Shown: one piece after another, positions 34,555 through 42,860 of the stretch
How positions within the stretch are numbered: position 1 is the stretch's first letter
How the letters are laid out: each line of letters starts with the position of its first letter
NCBI GenBank assembly: GCA_937926975.1
Contig: CALBCJ010000004.1
Location: 32,621-96,620 of the forward strand
Length of the DNA: 64,000 nucleotides
Direction: 5' to 3'
From: an uncultured Propionibacteriaceae bacterium
GTDB taxonomy: Bacteria > Actinomycetota > Actinomycetes > Propionibacteriales > Propionibacteriaceae
Program-made: the position numbers and the translations under genes
Notes under the pieces: generated by a model
Database searches by the model: none
What the model was told of the DNA's origin: nothing
What the model saw: only the letters and a program-made list of their open reading frames with translations

Positions 34555-37545
34555 TCAGCGGGCGTGCCGGGTGCTGCTCCAGACCGTGGCCCGGGTCGAC
34601 AGCACCGCGGCCACCTGGCGAATCATCCGGACCACCGGGGTGGGCGCGAACTCGGGGATTCCGTCGCGGAGCCGGTTCGCCATCTCCGCGCACTGGTGGT
34701 CGGGGACCCGGGTTGCGAACGCCACCCAGAGCCGCAGCGGGACGTGCCCGAACTCCTCCAGCAGGTAGCGCGACACCGCCCCGGCGACCTCGTTCGGCCA
34801 GGGCTGCGGCCAGCTCTCGACCGCCTCCACGTACCAGTCGGGGACCAGGGTCCCGTCCTCGGCGGCGTACAGGGTCTGCTGCACCGGAGAGGCGGTCGCT
34901 ACCAGCTCGGGGGAGACCCGTCCGCTCTGGAGGAGGGCGTCGGCCAGGGCCATGTCATGGTGCCGGATCGCGGCTGCCTCCAGGCCGGGACCGATCTCGT
35001 GGGCCCCCGGCAGCAGCGCCAGCCGGGAGGCGGGAACCCCGACCAGCCACTCCCAGGTGCTGGTCGGCAGCGCGGCCACGACCGCGTTCAGCCTGGCTGC
35101 GCCCAGGTCGGCGGAGTACGGGACGTCGTCGAGCCCGTCGCGGGGGTCGACCTGCTTCGGGTAGAGGGTCCGTACGTGGCCGTGGGTGACGACCACGAGC
35201 TCGGACGCCATGTCCCGGACCCGGGTGGCGAAGGACGAGTCCGGCAGCAGCGCCAGGCCGCTGCGGGCGGCCGCCCGTACGTGGCTCGACGGGTCGGTGA
35301 AGGCCATCTCCAGCAGCGACTGGTCGCGCCGCTGCGGCTTCGCGGCGATCACCGAGATAAAGGCCTCCCGCTCGTCGATCAGCAGCGACGGCCAGGAGGT
35401 GGTGACCAGCTCCCGGGCCTGGGCGGGGTCGCGCTCCCGCACCTGGGCGAGGTACTCGCGCCGCTCGGCGACCCGACCATGGGTCCACAGCCGGATGTCC
35501 GGCGGGGCTTCGATCAGCAGGGCGGGCTGTGGCTCCGGCTGGGGCCCGTTCATCAGCAGCTGCAGCGCCTCACCGATCTGGGGGTACTCCTGGGCGGCGA
35601 CCGTGACGTCCTCGACCAGGCCCGGAGGCAGGTCGAGCTCGGCCTTCGCCATGGCCCGCAGGGCATTGGCGACCAGGTCAGCGATCACCGGTACCGGAAC
35701 CATGCCCCGCTTGGAGCGCAGGTCGCCGAGGTGCTGGGCCAGGGCTGCGGTCAGGACCGCCGGCGTCTTTGAGGCTGGGATCCGCTCGCGGCCCAGCCGC
35801 GAGATGGAGCCCATCATGGCGTTCCAGAGCCTGCGCCGCTGAGACCGCGGGGCGGCCGGCTTGGGATCCAGCAGGTCGAACGCCGACTCGCCAGAGCTGG
35901 GGGGCTGGCCTGAGTACGGGTCGGCTGAGGCGCTGGAGGCGGGGTAGGGGTACGGCTGGGCCGAGGCGCCGGAGGCAGGGTACGGCTGGGCCGAGGCGCC
36001 GGAGGCGGGGTACGGCTGGGCCGAGGCGCTGGAGGCGGGGTACGGCTGGGCCGAGGCGCTGGAGGCGGGGTACGGCTGGGCCGAGGCGCCGGAGGCGGGG
36101 TACCCGGGCTGGGGCAGGCCGCCGGAGGCGCTGCCCAGGTGGTACGGCTGGGCCGGGTACGGGACCGAGCCCGGGGGGGCCGGGTAGCCGGGCTGGGGCC
36201 CGTACCCCGGGGCACCCTGCTCGGGCAGAGGTGCCGGGCCGGGCTGTCCCGGGTACCCGGTGGGGTAGCCCGGGTGAGCTCCGGGTGCGGTGGTCCCGGC
36301 GGGCTGGGCGGCCCGGTGGTCGCTCCAGGGGTCCTCTGGGTGGGGCCGCTGCTGGCTCGGGTCGAACGGCGAGTCCGGCTGGGTCGGGTGCCAGCCCGTC
36401 TGCGGCTGCCCAGCGTGAGCCGACGAGGCGGCCGACGGAGGCGACGGTGCTCGCTGCGGGGTCTTCTGGTGGTGGGGTCGCAGCGCCGGGTGCGGTACGG
36501 CGGAGAACGGTGGGACCGGGGCAGGGGACCAGCCCTGGGCGGGCTGGGGCTCAGGCTGTCGCGGTGCCCAGCCGGGGCCGTAGGACTGCTGAGGGGACCA
36601 CCCTGGGCCCGGCTGGGTCGGGTTCGGGCCGGCCGCGGGCTGCTGGGCAGACCATCCCGGTGCCGGCTGGGTCGGGGCCGGGCCGGCCGGTGGCTGCTGA
36701 GAAGACCATCCCGGTCCGTGGTCCGGTGGCTGCTGCGGGGACCAGCCCGGGCCGGGGGCGGGCGGCTGGTCCTGCCCGGAGGCGGAGGCTGTCGGGTGGG
36801 GCCCGGCCTGACCTGTGGAGGCCGAGGGAGCCGAGGACCAGGACTCCTGGCCGGGTGCCTGGTTGGGCTGGCTGGCTGGCCCCGGCTGGCTGGGTGCTGG
36901 GCCCGTACCGGGCCGGTGAGGGGCGAGCACCCAGCTCTGACCTGGTCCGGGCTGGCCGGGCGCGGGCTCGGCGGTGCGGGAGCCACCCACGGAGGCCGAG
37001 GCCGAGGACGCCGGCAGCGAGGCGGAGGTCGAGCTGGCCGGCGCGGAGGCGGTCTGTGACGAGTACGCGGCGCTCGGGGCGCTGGGCATCCCGTAGCTGG
37101 CCGAGGCTGGGCTGCGGGGCGGGCGGTGCTCTCTCGGCTGGGCCGTCGAGGAGCTCCCCTGGGCGTCGCCGATCTGCTGCTCGAGGGTCGGGATCACCGT
37201 GTTGAACAGGGTCCCGATGTGGACTGTTGCCAGGTCGACGGTCATCGCGACGGCGACCGACTCAACCAGGACCAGGGCAGTCGCCGTCCGTACCCCCTGC
37301 TCGGTCTGGGCGTGCTGGATCAGCGCGAAGCGGTCCACATACCCGAGCGAGAGGTCCTCCAGGACTGTGTCGAGGTCGTCGATCACTCCTTGCAGCAGCT
37401 CACTCAGGCCCGGCTCTGGGTGCATCGAGTCGAGCTCGCGGGAGGTCGCCATGTCCCAGGCGATGCAGGCCAGCGGGGGCGGGTCCAGGGCCCGGATGGC
37501 GGCGGTCAGTGCGTTGTGGACCGCGGACAGGTCAACGAGCGTCAT
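34555..37545 (-). CDS. Large protein: roadblock-like domain, repetitive Pro-rich linker, helical-repeat (DUF5691-like) domain
   Basis: 996 residues in three parts. Residues 1-~125 have the helix-strand-strand-helix-three-strand-helix order of roadblock/LC7 domains (VHNALTAAIRAL ... LSELLQGVIDDLDTVLE ... ATALVLVESVAVAMTV). Residues ~130-545 are low-complexity Pro/Gln/Ser/Ala/Gly sequence, ending in decapeptide repeats of the type SGASAQPYPA. Residues ~550-996 are helical; the stretch RERDPAQARELVTTSWPSLL and EMAFTDPSSHVRAAARSGLA (about 695-770) resembles DUF5691/HEAT-like repeats. Roadblock proteins regulate small GTPases. The start overlaps the stop of another roadblock-like gene (ATGA), so the two probably form a complex. 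Function unknown; the domain calls are by eye. Confidence 0.6.
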   Translation of the reverse strand: MTLVDLSAVHNALTAAIRALDPPPLACIAWDMATSRELDSMHPEPGLSELLQGVIDDLDTVLEDLSLGYVDRFALIQHAQTEQGVRTATALVLVESVAVAMTVDLATVHIGTLFNTVIPTLEQQIGDAQGSSSTAQPREHRPPRSPASASYGMPSAPSAAYSSQTASAPASSTSASLPASSASASVGGSRTAEPAPGQPGPGQSWVLAPHRPGTGPAPSQPGPASQPNQAPGQESWSSAPSASTGQAGPHPTASASGQDQPPAPGPGWSPQQPPDHGPGWSSQQPPAGPAPTQPAPGWSAQQPAAGPNPTQPGPGWSPQQSYGPGWAPRQPEPQPAQGWSPAPVPPFSAVPHPALRPHHQKTPQRAPSPPSAASSAHAGQPQTGWHPTQPDSPFDPSQQRPHPEDPWSDHRAAQPAGTTAPGAHPGYPTGYPGQPGPAPLPEQGAPGYGPQPGYPAPPGSVPYPAQPYHLGSASGGLPQPGYPASGASAQPYPASSASAQPYPASSASAQPYPASGASAQPYPASGASAQPYPYPASSASADPYSGQPPSSGESAFDLLDPKPAAPRSQRRRLWNAMMGSISRLGRERIPASKTPAVLTAALAQHLGDLRSKRGMVPVPVIADLVANALRAMAKAELDLPPGLVEDVTVAAQEYPQIGEALQLLMNGPQPEPQPALLIEAPPDIRLWTHGRVAERREYLAQVRERDPAQARELVTTSWPSLLIDEREAFISVIAAKPQRRDQSLLEMAFTDPSSHVRAAARSGLALLPDSSFATRVRDMASELVVVTHGHVRTLYPKQVDPRDGLDDVPYSADLGAARLNAVVAALPTSTWEWLVGVPASRLALLPGAHEIGPGLEAAAIRHHDMALADALLQSGRVSPELVATASPVQQTLYAAEDGTLVPDWYVEAVESWPQPWPNEVAGAVSRYLLEEFGHVPLRLWVAFATRVPDHQCAEMANRLRDGIPEFAPTPVVRMIRQVAAVLSTRATVWSSTRHAR
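35951..36100. repeat. 30-bp tandem repeat, five units, inside the linker-encoding part of the 996-aa gene
   Basis: Units start at 35951, 35981, 36011, 36041 and 36071, each beginning TACGGCTGGGCCGAGGCG. On the coding (minus) strand each encodes ten residues of the type SASAQPYPA. The units are almost identical, implying recent slippage and probable length variation between strains. Confidence 0.9.
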
Positions 37546-37922
37546 GAGACTGCCTGCCGACCGAGGTCGAGGAGCCGCGGAACCACCATCGAGACCACCG
37601 CCCCGATGCTCACCAGCGACAGGTCCACCAGCAGCAGCCCCTGCAGCGCAGCGCTGAAGCAGAGCACCACAACGAGCCGGCCCTCAGCCAGCCGGATGAG
37701 CATGGAGTCTCCGACGGGGGGCAGGATGTCGGCGCGGGCGAGCTTGGCGTCGATGGTCTCGATGAGCTCGGGGAAGAGGGCCGTTGCCTTCGGGTGCGGC
37801 TTGCGGGCCACGATCTCCAGCCCGGAGTCGGTGTCGTAGATCGCAAAGCTCAGCAGTCCCTCGCCGAACTCCGACTCAGCGTACAGAATCGCCTCTCGGA
37901 GCTTGGCGATGTGCACGTCCAC
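37542..37922 (-). CDS. Roadblock/LC7-like domain protein
   Basis: 126 residues from GTG 37922, which follows CGGAGG by four bases (an in-frame ATG at 37961 has none). Predicted order of elements matches a single roadblock/LC7 domain: helix (IAKLREAILYAESEFG), two strands (LLSFAIYDTDSGLEIVARK), helix (LFPELIETIDAKLARA), strands (SMLIRLAEGRLVVVLCF, GLLLVDLS) and a final helix (SIGAVVSMVVPRLL). Bacterial relatives (MglB) control Ras-like GTPases, but no GTPase gene is adjacent. The 3' end overlaps the next gene, whose N-terminus has the same fold. Fold assignment is by pattern only. Confidence 0.6.
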   Translation of the reverse strand: MDVHIAKLREAILYAESEFGEGLLSFAIYDTDSGLEIVARKPHPKATALFPELIETIDAKLARADILPPVGDSMLIRLAEGRLVVVLCFSAALQGLLLVDLSLVSIGAVVSMVVPRLLDLGRQAVS

Positions 37923-38230
37923 GATGCCTCCGTGTTGAGGTTCCCTAAGCCGACGCACCACGGCCCGAGCTCAGTCCGTGACGGACGAGCGGCCGACGGG
38001 CCCGTGGTACTGCTAGTCGACCGTACTGCGGCGAAGAAGTCAATCGCGACGTGGGGGCTGCGGTGCTCCCCGGTAACCCCGCCACCACCTGCGAAGGTGC
38101 TGTTGACAAGGTGTTGCACGTGGTCGTCGGGGGTCGTGAGGGGGGAGAGAAGGCGCGACCGGGCAGCAGTGGAAGCCTGATCCTGCGGTCGAGGTGAGAC
38201 AACCCTGTGCAGGAAGGGAGTACGCCGTGC

Positions 38231-38737
38231 TCAGTCCTGGCTGGTCCCGGCGGCCCGGCTGGTCTGGTTCGCGATCCGGTGGATCAGTCCGTCGCTCGGG
38301 ACCGTGGCGTCGGTGGTGGTCTCGAGCACCGGGCCGATCTTGGTCCGGACCCGGTAGCGGACCCGGATGGTGTCGGGGTCGTCGGGCAGCCCGATGCTCC
38401 AGTCCAGGACCTCGACCTCGCCGATCAGCCGCTGCGCCAGGTGCATGTGCAGCTCCCACTGCAGCTGCTCACGGCCGTACCCGGTGGGGATGCCGCCGGT
38501 GGTCCGGACGATGCTCTCGGCCATCGGGACCTCGAACGCCAGGTCCGGGTTGGTCAGCGCGTCCAGGTAGGCCTGGACCGCCGCCTGGCGCTGCTCCCGG
38601 CTGGCCGGCCCAGCCGGGGCTGCCTTGCGCTCCTTGTTGCGGGCCTGGAACCGGCGGTCCACCCCGGTGATGGTCTTGGAGACCACGTACCCGATGCCGC
38701 TGGCCAGCGCAAAGCCTCGAAGTGCACCCACGATCAT
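38231..38737 (-). CDS. Hypothetical protein with a Tim44/NTF2-like C-terminal region
   Basis: About 168 residues from ATG 38737. The N-terminus has a short hydrophobic segment (MIVGALRGFALASGIGYVVS), then a basic stretch (RRFQARNKERKAAP) and a ~110-residue domain: helices QRQAAVQAYLDALTNPD, then strands VEVLDWSIGLPDDPDTIRVR and RVRTKIGPVLETTT. That order of helices followed by a sheet suggests a small NTF2 or Tim44-type fold. No family is certain. The open frame continues to 38896, but TACACT 7 bp before ATG 38737 looks like a -10, and composition falls off upstream. Confidence 0.55.
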   Translation of the reverse strand: MIVGALRGFALASGIGYVVSKTITGVDRRFQARNKERKAAPAGPASREQRQAAVQAYLDALTNPDLAFEVPMAESIVRTTGGIPTGYGREQLQWELHMHLAQRLIGEVEVLDWSIGLPDDPDTIRVRYRVRTKIGPVLETTTDATVPSDGLIHRIANQTSRAAGTSQD

Positions 38738-38972
38738 GAGAAGCAGTGTACGGACGGGCCCAGCCTCCCCGGCGGTTTCGCTGGGCTGCCCTCGTGCTAC
38801 TTCGCTCTGGCCAGAGCCTGGCGACGCCTCGCTCAGGATCGCGATCTCGCGGGCGCCGATCCCGTGCTGCCGCGCCACCTGTGCCCAGGAGTTCACGCAG
38901 CGACCCGGCCAGCTCGGTGCCCGCTGCCTCGGCCGTCAGCCCGCAGTCCGCCGCCACCGCATCCGCATCAGC

Positions 38973-39188
38973 ATGCGCCCCGACAAGGAGTGGGGCATCG
39001 CCGAGACCATCATCACCATGCTCCCCGAGCCCACCCGCCTCTACTACGCCGCCCCGTACGGCTACCGCCACGAAGGCCGCCTCGGACCCGTCCCACCACC
39101 AGCAGACGGCGCCAGGCTCTACGGCGGCCTCGCAGCGAGCGGCGTCCTCTTCCTGATCCTGTACATCCTCCTCCTCACACGCCCTTGA
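38973..39188 (+). CDS. Small protein with a C-terminal membrane helix
   Basis: 71 residues, from the first ATG (38973). A polar N-terminus (EWGIAETIITMLPEPTRLYY) is followed by a Pro/Gly-rich piece and a C-terminal hydrophobic anchor (ASGVLFLILYILLLT). The frame stays open upstream to 38625 without a convincing start, so this could instead be the 3' end of a truncated gene. No Shine-Dalgarno is visible. It is the last gene of host-like composition before the lower-GC cassette at 39.2 kb. Not recognised. Confidence 0.4.
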   Translation: MRPDKEWGIAETIITMLPEPTRLYYAAPYGYRHEGRLGPVPPPADGARLYGGLAASGVLFLILYILLLTRP

Positions 39189-39212
39189 TGCTCACGGAAG
39201 AGACAGAAGAGA

Positions 39213-40055
39213 GTGAACGTTGCCGCCCTGCTGGAAGCATCCCCCAGGATGGCTGCTTTGCCGACGCTGCCGCGCGATGGGCACCTTGGGGTGGCGGCCG
39301 CCCTGACACGGGCGGCATCCCTGACCGGAGTCAGCGTTGAGTCGCCTCACGAGGAGCCGGAGGTCTTGAGCGACGTGCAGTCGGCGCAGCGACTGCTCGC
39401 CGCGGCCGTTCTCGTGTTGCGTGAGACTCCCCAATCAGGCGCCCTGGCGACTCTCGGCGAGGAGGCTTCGATCTCTGAGATCCTCGCCTTGTGCGCAGCC
39501 AACCGCCCGCCTCACGTCGTCCTGCAGGGGCGCCGGCCCGTCGACCTGGCGCGCTCCTTCCGGTTCAGCGACGGCGAGATCGAGCGCTTAGCCCAGTGGA
39601 GCAACGAACCCGTCTTCGCGATCCGCGACCTCATCGACTACGACGGCGACGAACTCATCCTCAACACCATCGTCCCGTCGCCCGATGTGTTCGCCGCCGC
39701 AGCAGCCGAGTGGACCGGCACTGGGACCTCGGCGGTGTGCGTGACCGCCAGCTGCTACCTCGACGCCGCTTGGCAGCGCACCTGGCTTCCCGCGCTGACC
39801 GCGTGGCCGGTTGTGGTGCTGGTCGACATGGGGCTGTCCGGGATGCTCGGGGCGGGGCGGCTGCTCGGCGACACCGAGGAGGTACACGGAACCTATGTCG
39901 GTATAGGGTCCGGTGTGCTCAGCGCCCTCGCCTGGCACGTCGAAGGGCATCCCCACGTCATGCTGGCGCTTGGGGATGATTTAACGGTGCAACTTATCGC
40001 CGGGCAGTTGAGGGACCTGCTGGGGTCTCGGCTACACCTGCGGGACTCCGATTGA
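39213..40055 (+). CDS. Unrecognised protein, first gene of a four-ORF cassette
   Basis: 280 residues from GTG 39213 (ATG 39249 is an alternative). Predominantly alternating helix and strand; a conserved-looking middle (RSFRFSDGEIERLAQWSN, then FAIRDLIDYDGDELILNTIV) and a C-terminal part with strands VVVLVDMGLSG and HVMLALGDDLTVQL. No signal peptide, membrane segment or known catalytic motif is seen. Six bases after its stop comes the ribosome binding site of a 31-codon ORF, then two more genes on the same strand, with little space between, so one transcript is likely. GC is lower than in the flanks and CGTACG is absent, which suggests horizontal acquisition. No function can be given. Confidence 0.65.
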   Translation: MNVAALLEASPRMAALPTLPRDGHLGVAAALTRAASLTGVSVESPHEEPEVLSDVQSAQRLLAAAVLVLRETPQSGALATLGEEASISEILALCAANRPPHVVLQGRRPVDLARSFRFSDGEIERLAQWSNEPVFAIRDLIDYDGDELILNTIVPSPDVFAAAAAEWTGTGTSAVCVTASCYLDAAWQRTWLPALTAWPVVVLVDMGLSGMLGAGRLLGDTEEVHGTYVGIGSGVLSALAWHVEGHPHVMLALGDDLTVQLIAGQLRDLLGSRLHLRDSD

Positions 40056-40064
40056 AGGCAATGG

Positions 40065-40160
40065 ATGGACGCGCTGACCGCCGTCACCTCGAACATCCTG
40101 GCCACCGAGCATGCCCTGCGCTACGACGGCGGAGGCCAGGGAGTGCGACGCCCCCCCTAA
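40065..40160 (+). CDS. 31-residue ORF within the unrecognised cassette
   Basis: ATG 40065, 31 codons, ending with two in-frame stops in a row (TAA TAG). GAAGG lies six bases before the ATG, a respectable ribosome binding site, and it begins 9 bp after the preceding gene. The peptide (MDALTAVTSNILATEHALRY, then DGGGQGVRRPP) has an amphipathic N-terminal half and a Gly/Arg/Pro-rich tail. It could be a small partner or substrate of the products around it, for example of the HExxH protein, or merely a leader that couples translation. No homologue is known to me. Confidence 0.4.
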   Translation: MDALTAVTSNILATEHALRYDGGGQGVRRPP

Positions 40161-40198
40161 TAGTAGGCTCATGCCAAGCAACGTCGAAGGAGCAGCCC

Positions 40199-40798
40199 AT
40201 GGAACACACCCGGACTCTGGTCGAGCTGGTCGAGATGCTAGAGATCCCCGACGACATTGATCGTGTCTGGTTCACGGACTCTTTGCTTCGGCCACTCGGA
40301 ATTGAGCCGGAGAGTCGGCTCGGCGAACTTTGTGAGGATGCCTTCCTCGACGCCGTTTCAGACGGCGACGACGTCTTCCATATGCGTCCCGGAGGCTGGC
40401 GTATAAACCTGAGCGGCGGGGCGACGAAAGCAGTGCTCGTGGCCGTACTTCTAGCTGCTGCGCTGTTCTTCAGCGGTGCTGACGACATCCCACTCGAATT
40501 GCTGCCGGCGGTGATCCCGCTGCTCGTCGATGTTGAACGAGCCCGCCTCAGCCGCCAGGACCAGGAACTGCTCATCCCTCTCCACATCGCCTCAAACGGG
40601 GTGACCGACATAGCCCTGCGCCACGAAGGCCTCTACAACCGGCTCGATCCCGCCGTGCGAGAGCAGCTCAACTACGGCGATTTCGTCGCTTTTTGCGAGC
40701 GGCTAATCCAGGCCGGGTACGCCGACGACGCCGGATACGGTGAAGTGCGGATGCGCCCCGCCGACGACCCAGCATGGTTGAGGATCACGTGGCTTTGA
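40199..40798 (+). CDS. Unrecognised 200-residue protein with one hydrophobic segment
   Basis: ATG 40199 is preceded by AAGGAG at good spacing. The first ~65 residues are acidic (EIPDDIDRVWFTDSLLRPLG, LCEDAFLDAVSDGDDVFHM); residues ~70-92 contain a hydrophobic stretch (ATKAVLVAVLLAAALFFSG) that could be a membrane helix or a buried helix; the rest (LLVDVERARLSRQDQELLIP, then a helix-rich part ending in VRMRPADDPAWLRITWL) could form a winged-helix-like unit. The stop lies inside the next gene, so it is translated in step with the HExxH protein. No family recognised. Confidence 0.65.
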   Translation: MEHTRTLVELVEMLEIPDDIDRVWFTDSLLRPLGIEPESRLGELCEDAFLDAVSDGDDVFHMRPGGWRINLSGGATKAVLVAVLLAAALFFSGADDIPLELLPAVIPLLVDVERARLSRQDQELLIPLHIASNGVTDIALRHEGLYNRLDPAVREQLNYGDFVAFCERLIQAGYADDAGYGEVRMRPADDPAWLRITWL

Positions 40799-42438
40799 CC
40801 AGCCCGCTGCGGTTCGGGTGTGAGCATGAAGGATTCCTCGCGGCCCAGGACCGCACGCTGCTTGGCTCGTTCGACGGTCGTGACACCCGTGATCTCCACG
40901 CCTATGCGGTGCCTGCGGGAGATGCTCAGCTGCTGGTCTCCCTCCACGAGCACGTCCACCACGAGTTTCAGTGGTCGACGGCGTGGGGCCTGGTCGCGGC
41001 GATGTCGGGACTCCTGGCGGCGGCGGGGGTAGACGCGCAGCGGCTAGGGGCCGTCGCGGCACGGGCGAACCGGAGGGCCAAGGAAGTGCACGAAGTGTTC
41101 GCCACGACCCTCAGCGTCGGGGCCCTCGGCGTCGAGCGTGGCCGGGCCCTCCTCAGCGACAACCAACGCTACCTCCGATACCTTCAGCGCGGCCTGGCCC
41201 TCGGCGGGGATGACTTGGCGTGGCCGTGGCAGTTCCGGGAAACGGCGATCAGGGCCATCCTCGTGTGCCTCATGCAGCCTCGTGAACTGCTCGATGTCGC
41301 CGCCCGCGGGTTCGAGGCGGTGACCCGCCGGGATGTGGGCCAGATCACGGGACCCGACGGACGACTCGCCCGGGTCCGCAACACCGGCGACTGGTGGCAC
41401 GCGGCGTTCGAGGAGCTGATCCGCCTCTACCCGGCACGCGGCGGCGACGCTGGCGGGTCGCAAGGACGGGCTCTTACTACTAATGACGAGAGTGGCACCG
41501 AGCGGCTCAAGGCGTTCGAGGAAACCATCCTTATCCCACGTCTGACCGAGGTGGCGCGGACTCAGCTCGAGGCGATGGGGATTGCTTGTCTCGACGATGC
41601 CGAATCACGCCACCTCATGGAGACCCTGGGAGCTTCCTTTCAGCTGTTGGCCCCTCCCGAGTGGCGAGTCGAGTTGTTGACGAAGCGCAGGCCGTTCGTC
41701 GAGGAGCCGCTCGTAGCCGAGCGCGAACGGATCCTCATACACGACGTGCCCGCTGTTGCCGAGATCTCGGAACTCGACGAGGCTGACCGAGCGCGCTTCA
41801 TTTGGCACGATGCCGACGGTCGCGCTGTCGTTCTCTGCACGGTGCTCACCGGGGAGGCGCTCGCGACGCAGTTCGGGCTGGTCGACCTTGCGAACGTACC
41901 AGCCGTGACCTGCTTGGCGGGAAGCCCTCACGTTGACGAGGCCGGTCGTCGGCATGTTCCGCTTGCGTTACTCCTGTCGCCGATAACCCCGAGGGCGGTA
42001 TGCGAGGCCTTCACGACGATGCCGGTCCTTGTGCTCGCCTCACTGAAGTCGTTGCGCCTCCCGGAGTACAACGAGCAGCTGCTGGGCGTCGAGCAAAGCT
42101 TCGTTCTTATTGACCTGCCGCTCTCATCGCAGGTCGCATGGTGGGTGGCTGAAGGAAAGACGGTGCGCTGTGCCGTCCTCGACCTTAGATCCGAGCAAGG
42201 CATCAACCTCCTGATGCTAGCCCTCGAGGAATTGCCCGGGGTGTGGTTTCTGTGCTTCCGCAGTGCCGCTGGCCTGGGTGAACTCGCACAGTTGGTGGAT
42301 CGCCATCCCGGTAGGTTCGTACCCGGCCTCAGCCTTGACGCAGGCACGCTTCGGGACGTGGGTGTAGTCTGCTCCTGGCTGTTGTCCGCCTGGTGGCGCT
42401 TCCAAGAGTTGGAGGAAGTGCGCCACGACTGTGGGTAG
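40789..42438 (+). CDS. Putative zinc metallopeptidase-like protein (HExxH), last gene of the cassette
   Basis: 549 residues from GTG 40789, chosen because GAGGA lies just before it; ATG 40774 would add five residues. The motif LHEHVHHEF (HExxH at residues 53-57) sits in a predicted helix, and a second helix with KEVHEVFATTLS has a Glu (about residue 102) placed ~45 residues downstream, as the third zinc ligand of gluzincin-type peptidases. The C-terminal ~250 residues alternate strands and helices (AVVLCTVLTGEALATQFGL, PLALLLSPITPRAVCEAF, VWFLCFRSAAGLGELAQLVD) and match nothing I know. No signal peptide, so it should act in the cytoplasm. It overlaps the preceding gene by ten bases. Zinc binding is a pattern-based inference. 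Confidence 0.6.
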   Translation: MALTSPLRFGCEHEGFLAAQDRTLLGSFDGRDTRDLHAYAVPAGDAQLLVSLHEHVHHEFQWSTAWGLVAAMSGLLAAAGVDAQRLGAVAARANRRAKEVHEVFATTLSVGALGVERGRALLSDNQRYLRYLQRGLALGGDDLAWPWQFRETAIRAILVCLMQPRELLDVAARGFEAVTRRDVGQITGPDGRLARVRNTGDWWHAAFEELIRLYPARGGDAGGSQGRALTTNDESGTERLKAFEETILIPRLTEVARTQLEAMGIACLDDAESRHLMETLGASFQLLAPPEWRVELLTKRRPFVEEPLVAERERILIHDVPAVAEISELDEADRARFIWHDADGRAVVLCTVLTGEALATQFGLVDLANVPAVTCLAGSPHVDEAGRRHVPLALLLSPITPRAVCEAFTTMPVLVLASLKSLRLPEYNEQLLGVEQSFVLIDLPLSSQVAWWVAEGKTVRCAVLDLRSEQGINLLMLALEELPGVWFLCFRSAAGLGELAQLVDRHPGRFVPGLSLDAGTLRDVGVVCSWLLSAWWRFQELEEVRHDCG

Positions 42439-42608
42439 TCACCTCCTGCATCATCGTGCGTTTCAGCGGAGCGCCGTGGCCCCGTTCGTTGCCAGCGTCG
42501 CCTCGGTCGGACAGACGGGCCTGACTTGGACCTCTCGGACCTGACTTGTCGTACTTTAGTGACCCATGGCTCGAGCCGTAGGCTGGCACCTGTGCCCGGC
42601 GGACGAAG

Positions 42609-42851
42609 TCACAGCCCGAACTCAGCCATCACCTCAGCGTGCGGTGTCCTCGGCTCCCCTCGCGCCGCGGCAGCAGCGCGGATATCTGCCTGGTCTTCAA
42701 GAGCCTGAACCGCTCGGTCGAAGAAGTCCGGGGAGACCAGGACCGCCCGGCGACCGACCCCCCGAGAGGTGATCTCGACCGGCTCCCGCTGGGCGATCGC
42801 CATGTAGTCGCTCTGATGGCTACGGAACTGAGACAAGGTCACCGACTTCAC
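42609..42851 (-). CDS. Phd/YefM-type antitoxin, orphan
   Basis: 80 residues from GTG 42851. VTLSQFRSHQSDYMAIAQRE followed by PVEITSRGVGRRAVLVS is the typical Phd/YefM fold and DNA-binding region; the C-terminal helix ends in HAEVMAEFGL. A toxin gene normally follows, but 42439-42608 holds none. Two direct TTGTAC sites just upstream look like its operator. Starts at ATG 42869 or TTG 42875 are possible. Confidence 0.75.
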   Translation of the reverse strand: MKSVTLSQFRSHQSDYMAIAQREPVEITSRGVGRRAVLVSPDFFDRAVQALEDQADIRAAAAARGEPRTPHAEVMAEFGL

Positions 42852-42860
42852 ACGACTACC

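Noticed and set aside
36139..37059. Long plus-strand ORFs opposite the 996-residue gene
   Set aside because: Low-complexity Gly/Arg translation that is the mirror of the repetitive linker; the minus-strand frame has conserved domains at both ends.
42439..42608. A toxin gene downstream of the Phd-like antitoxin
   Set aside because: No frame of suitable length or character (Doc, YoeB or PIN) was found in this gap on the minus strand.
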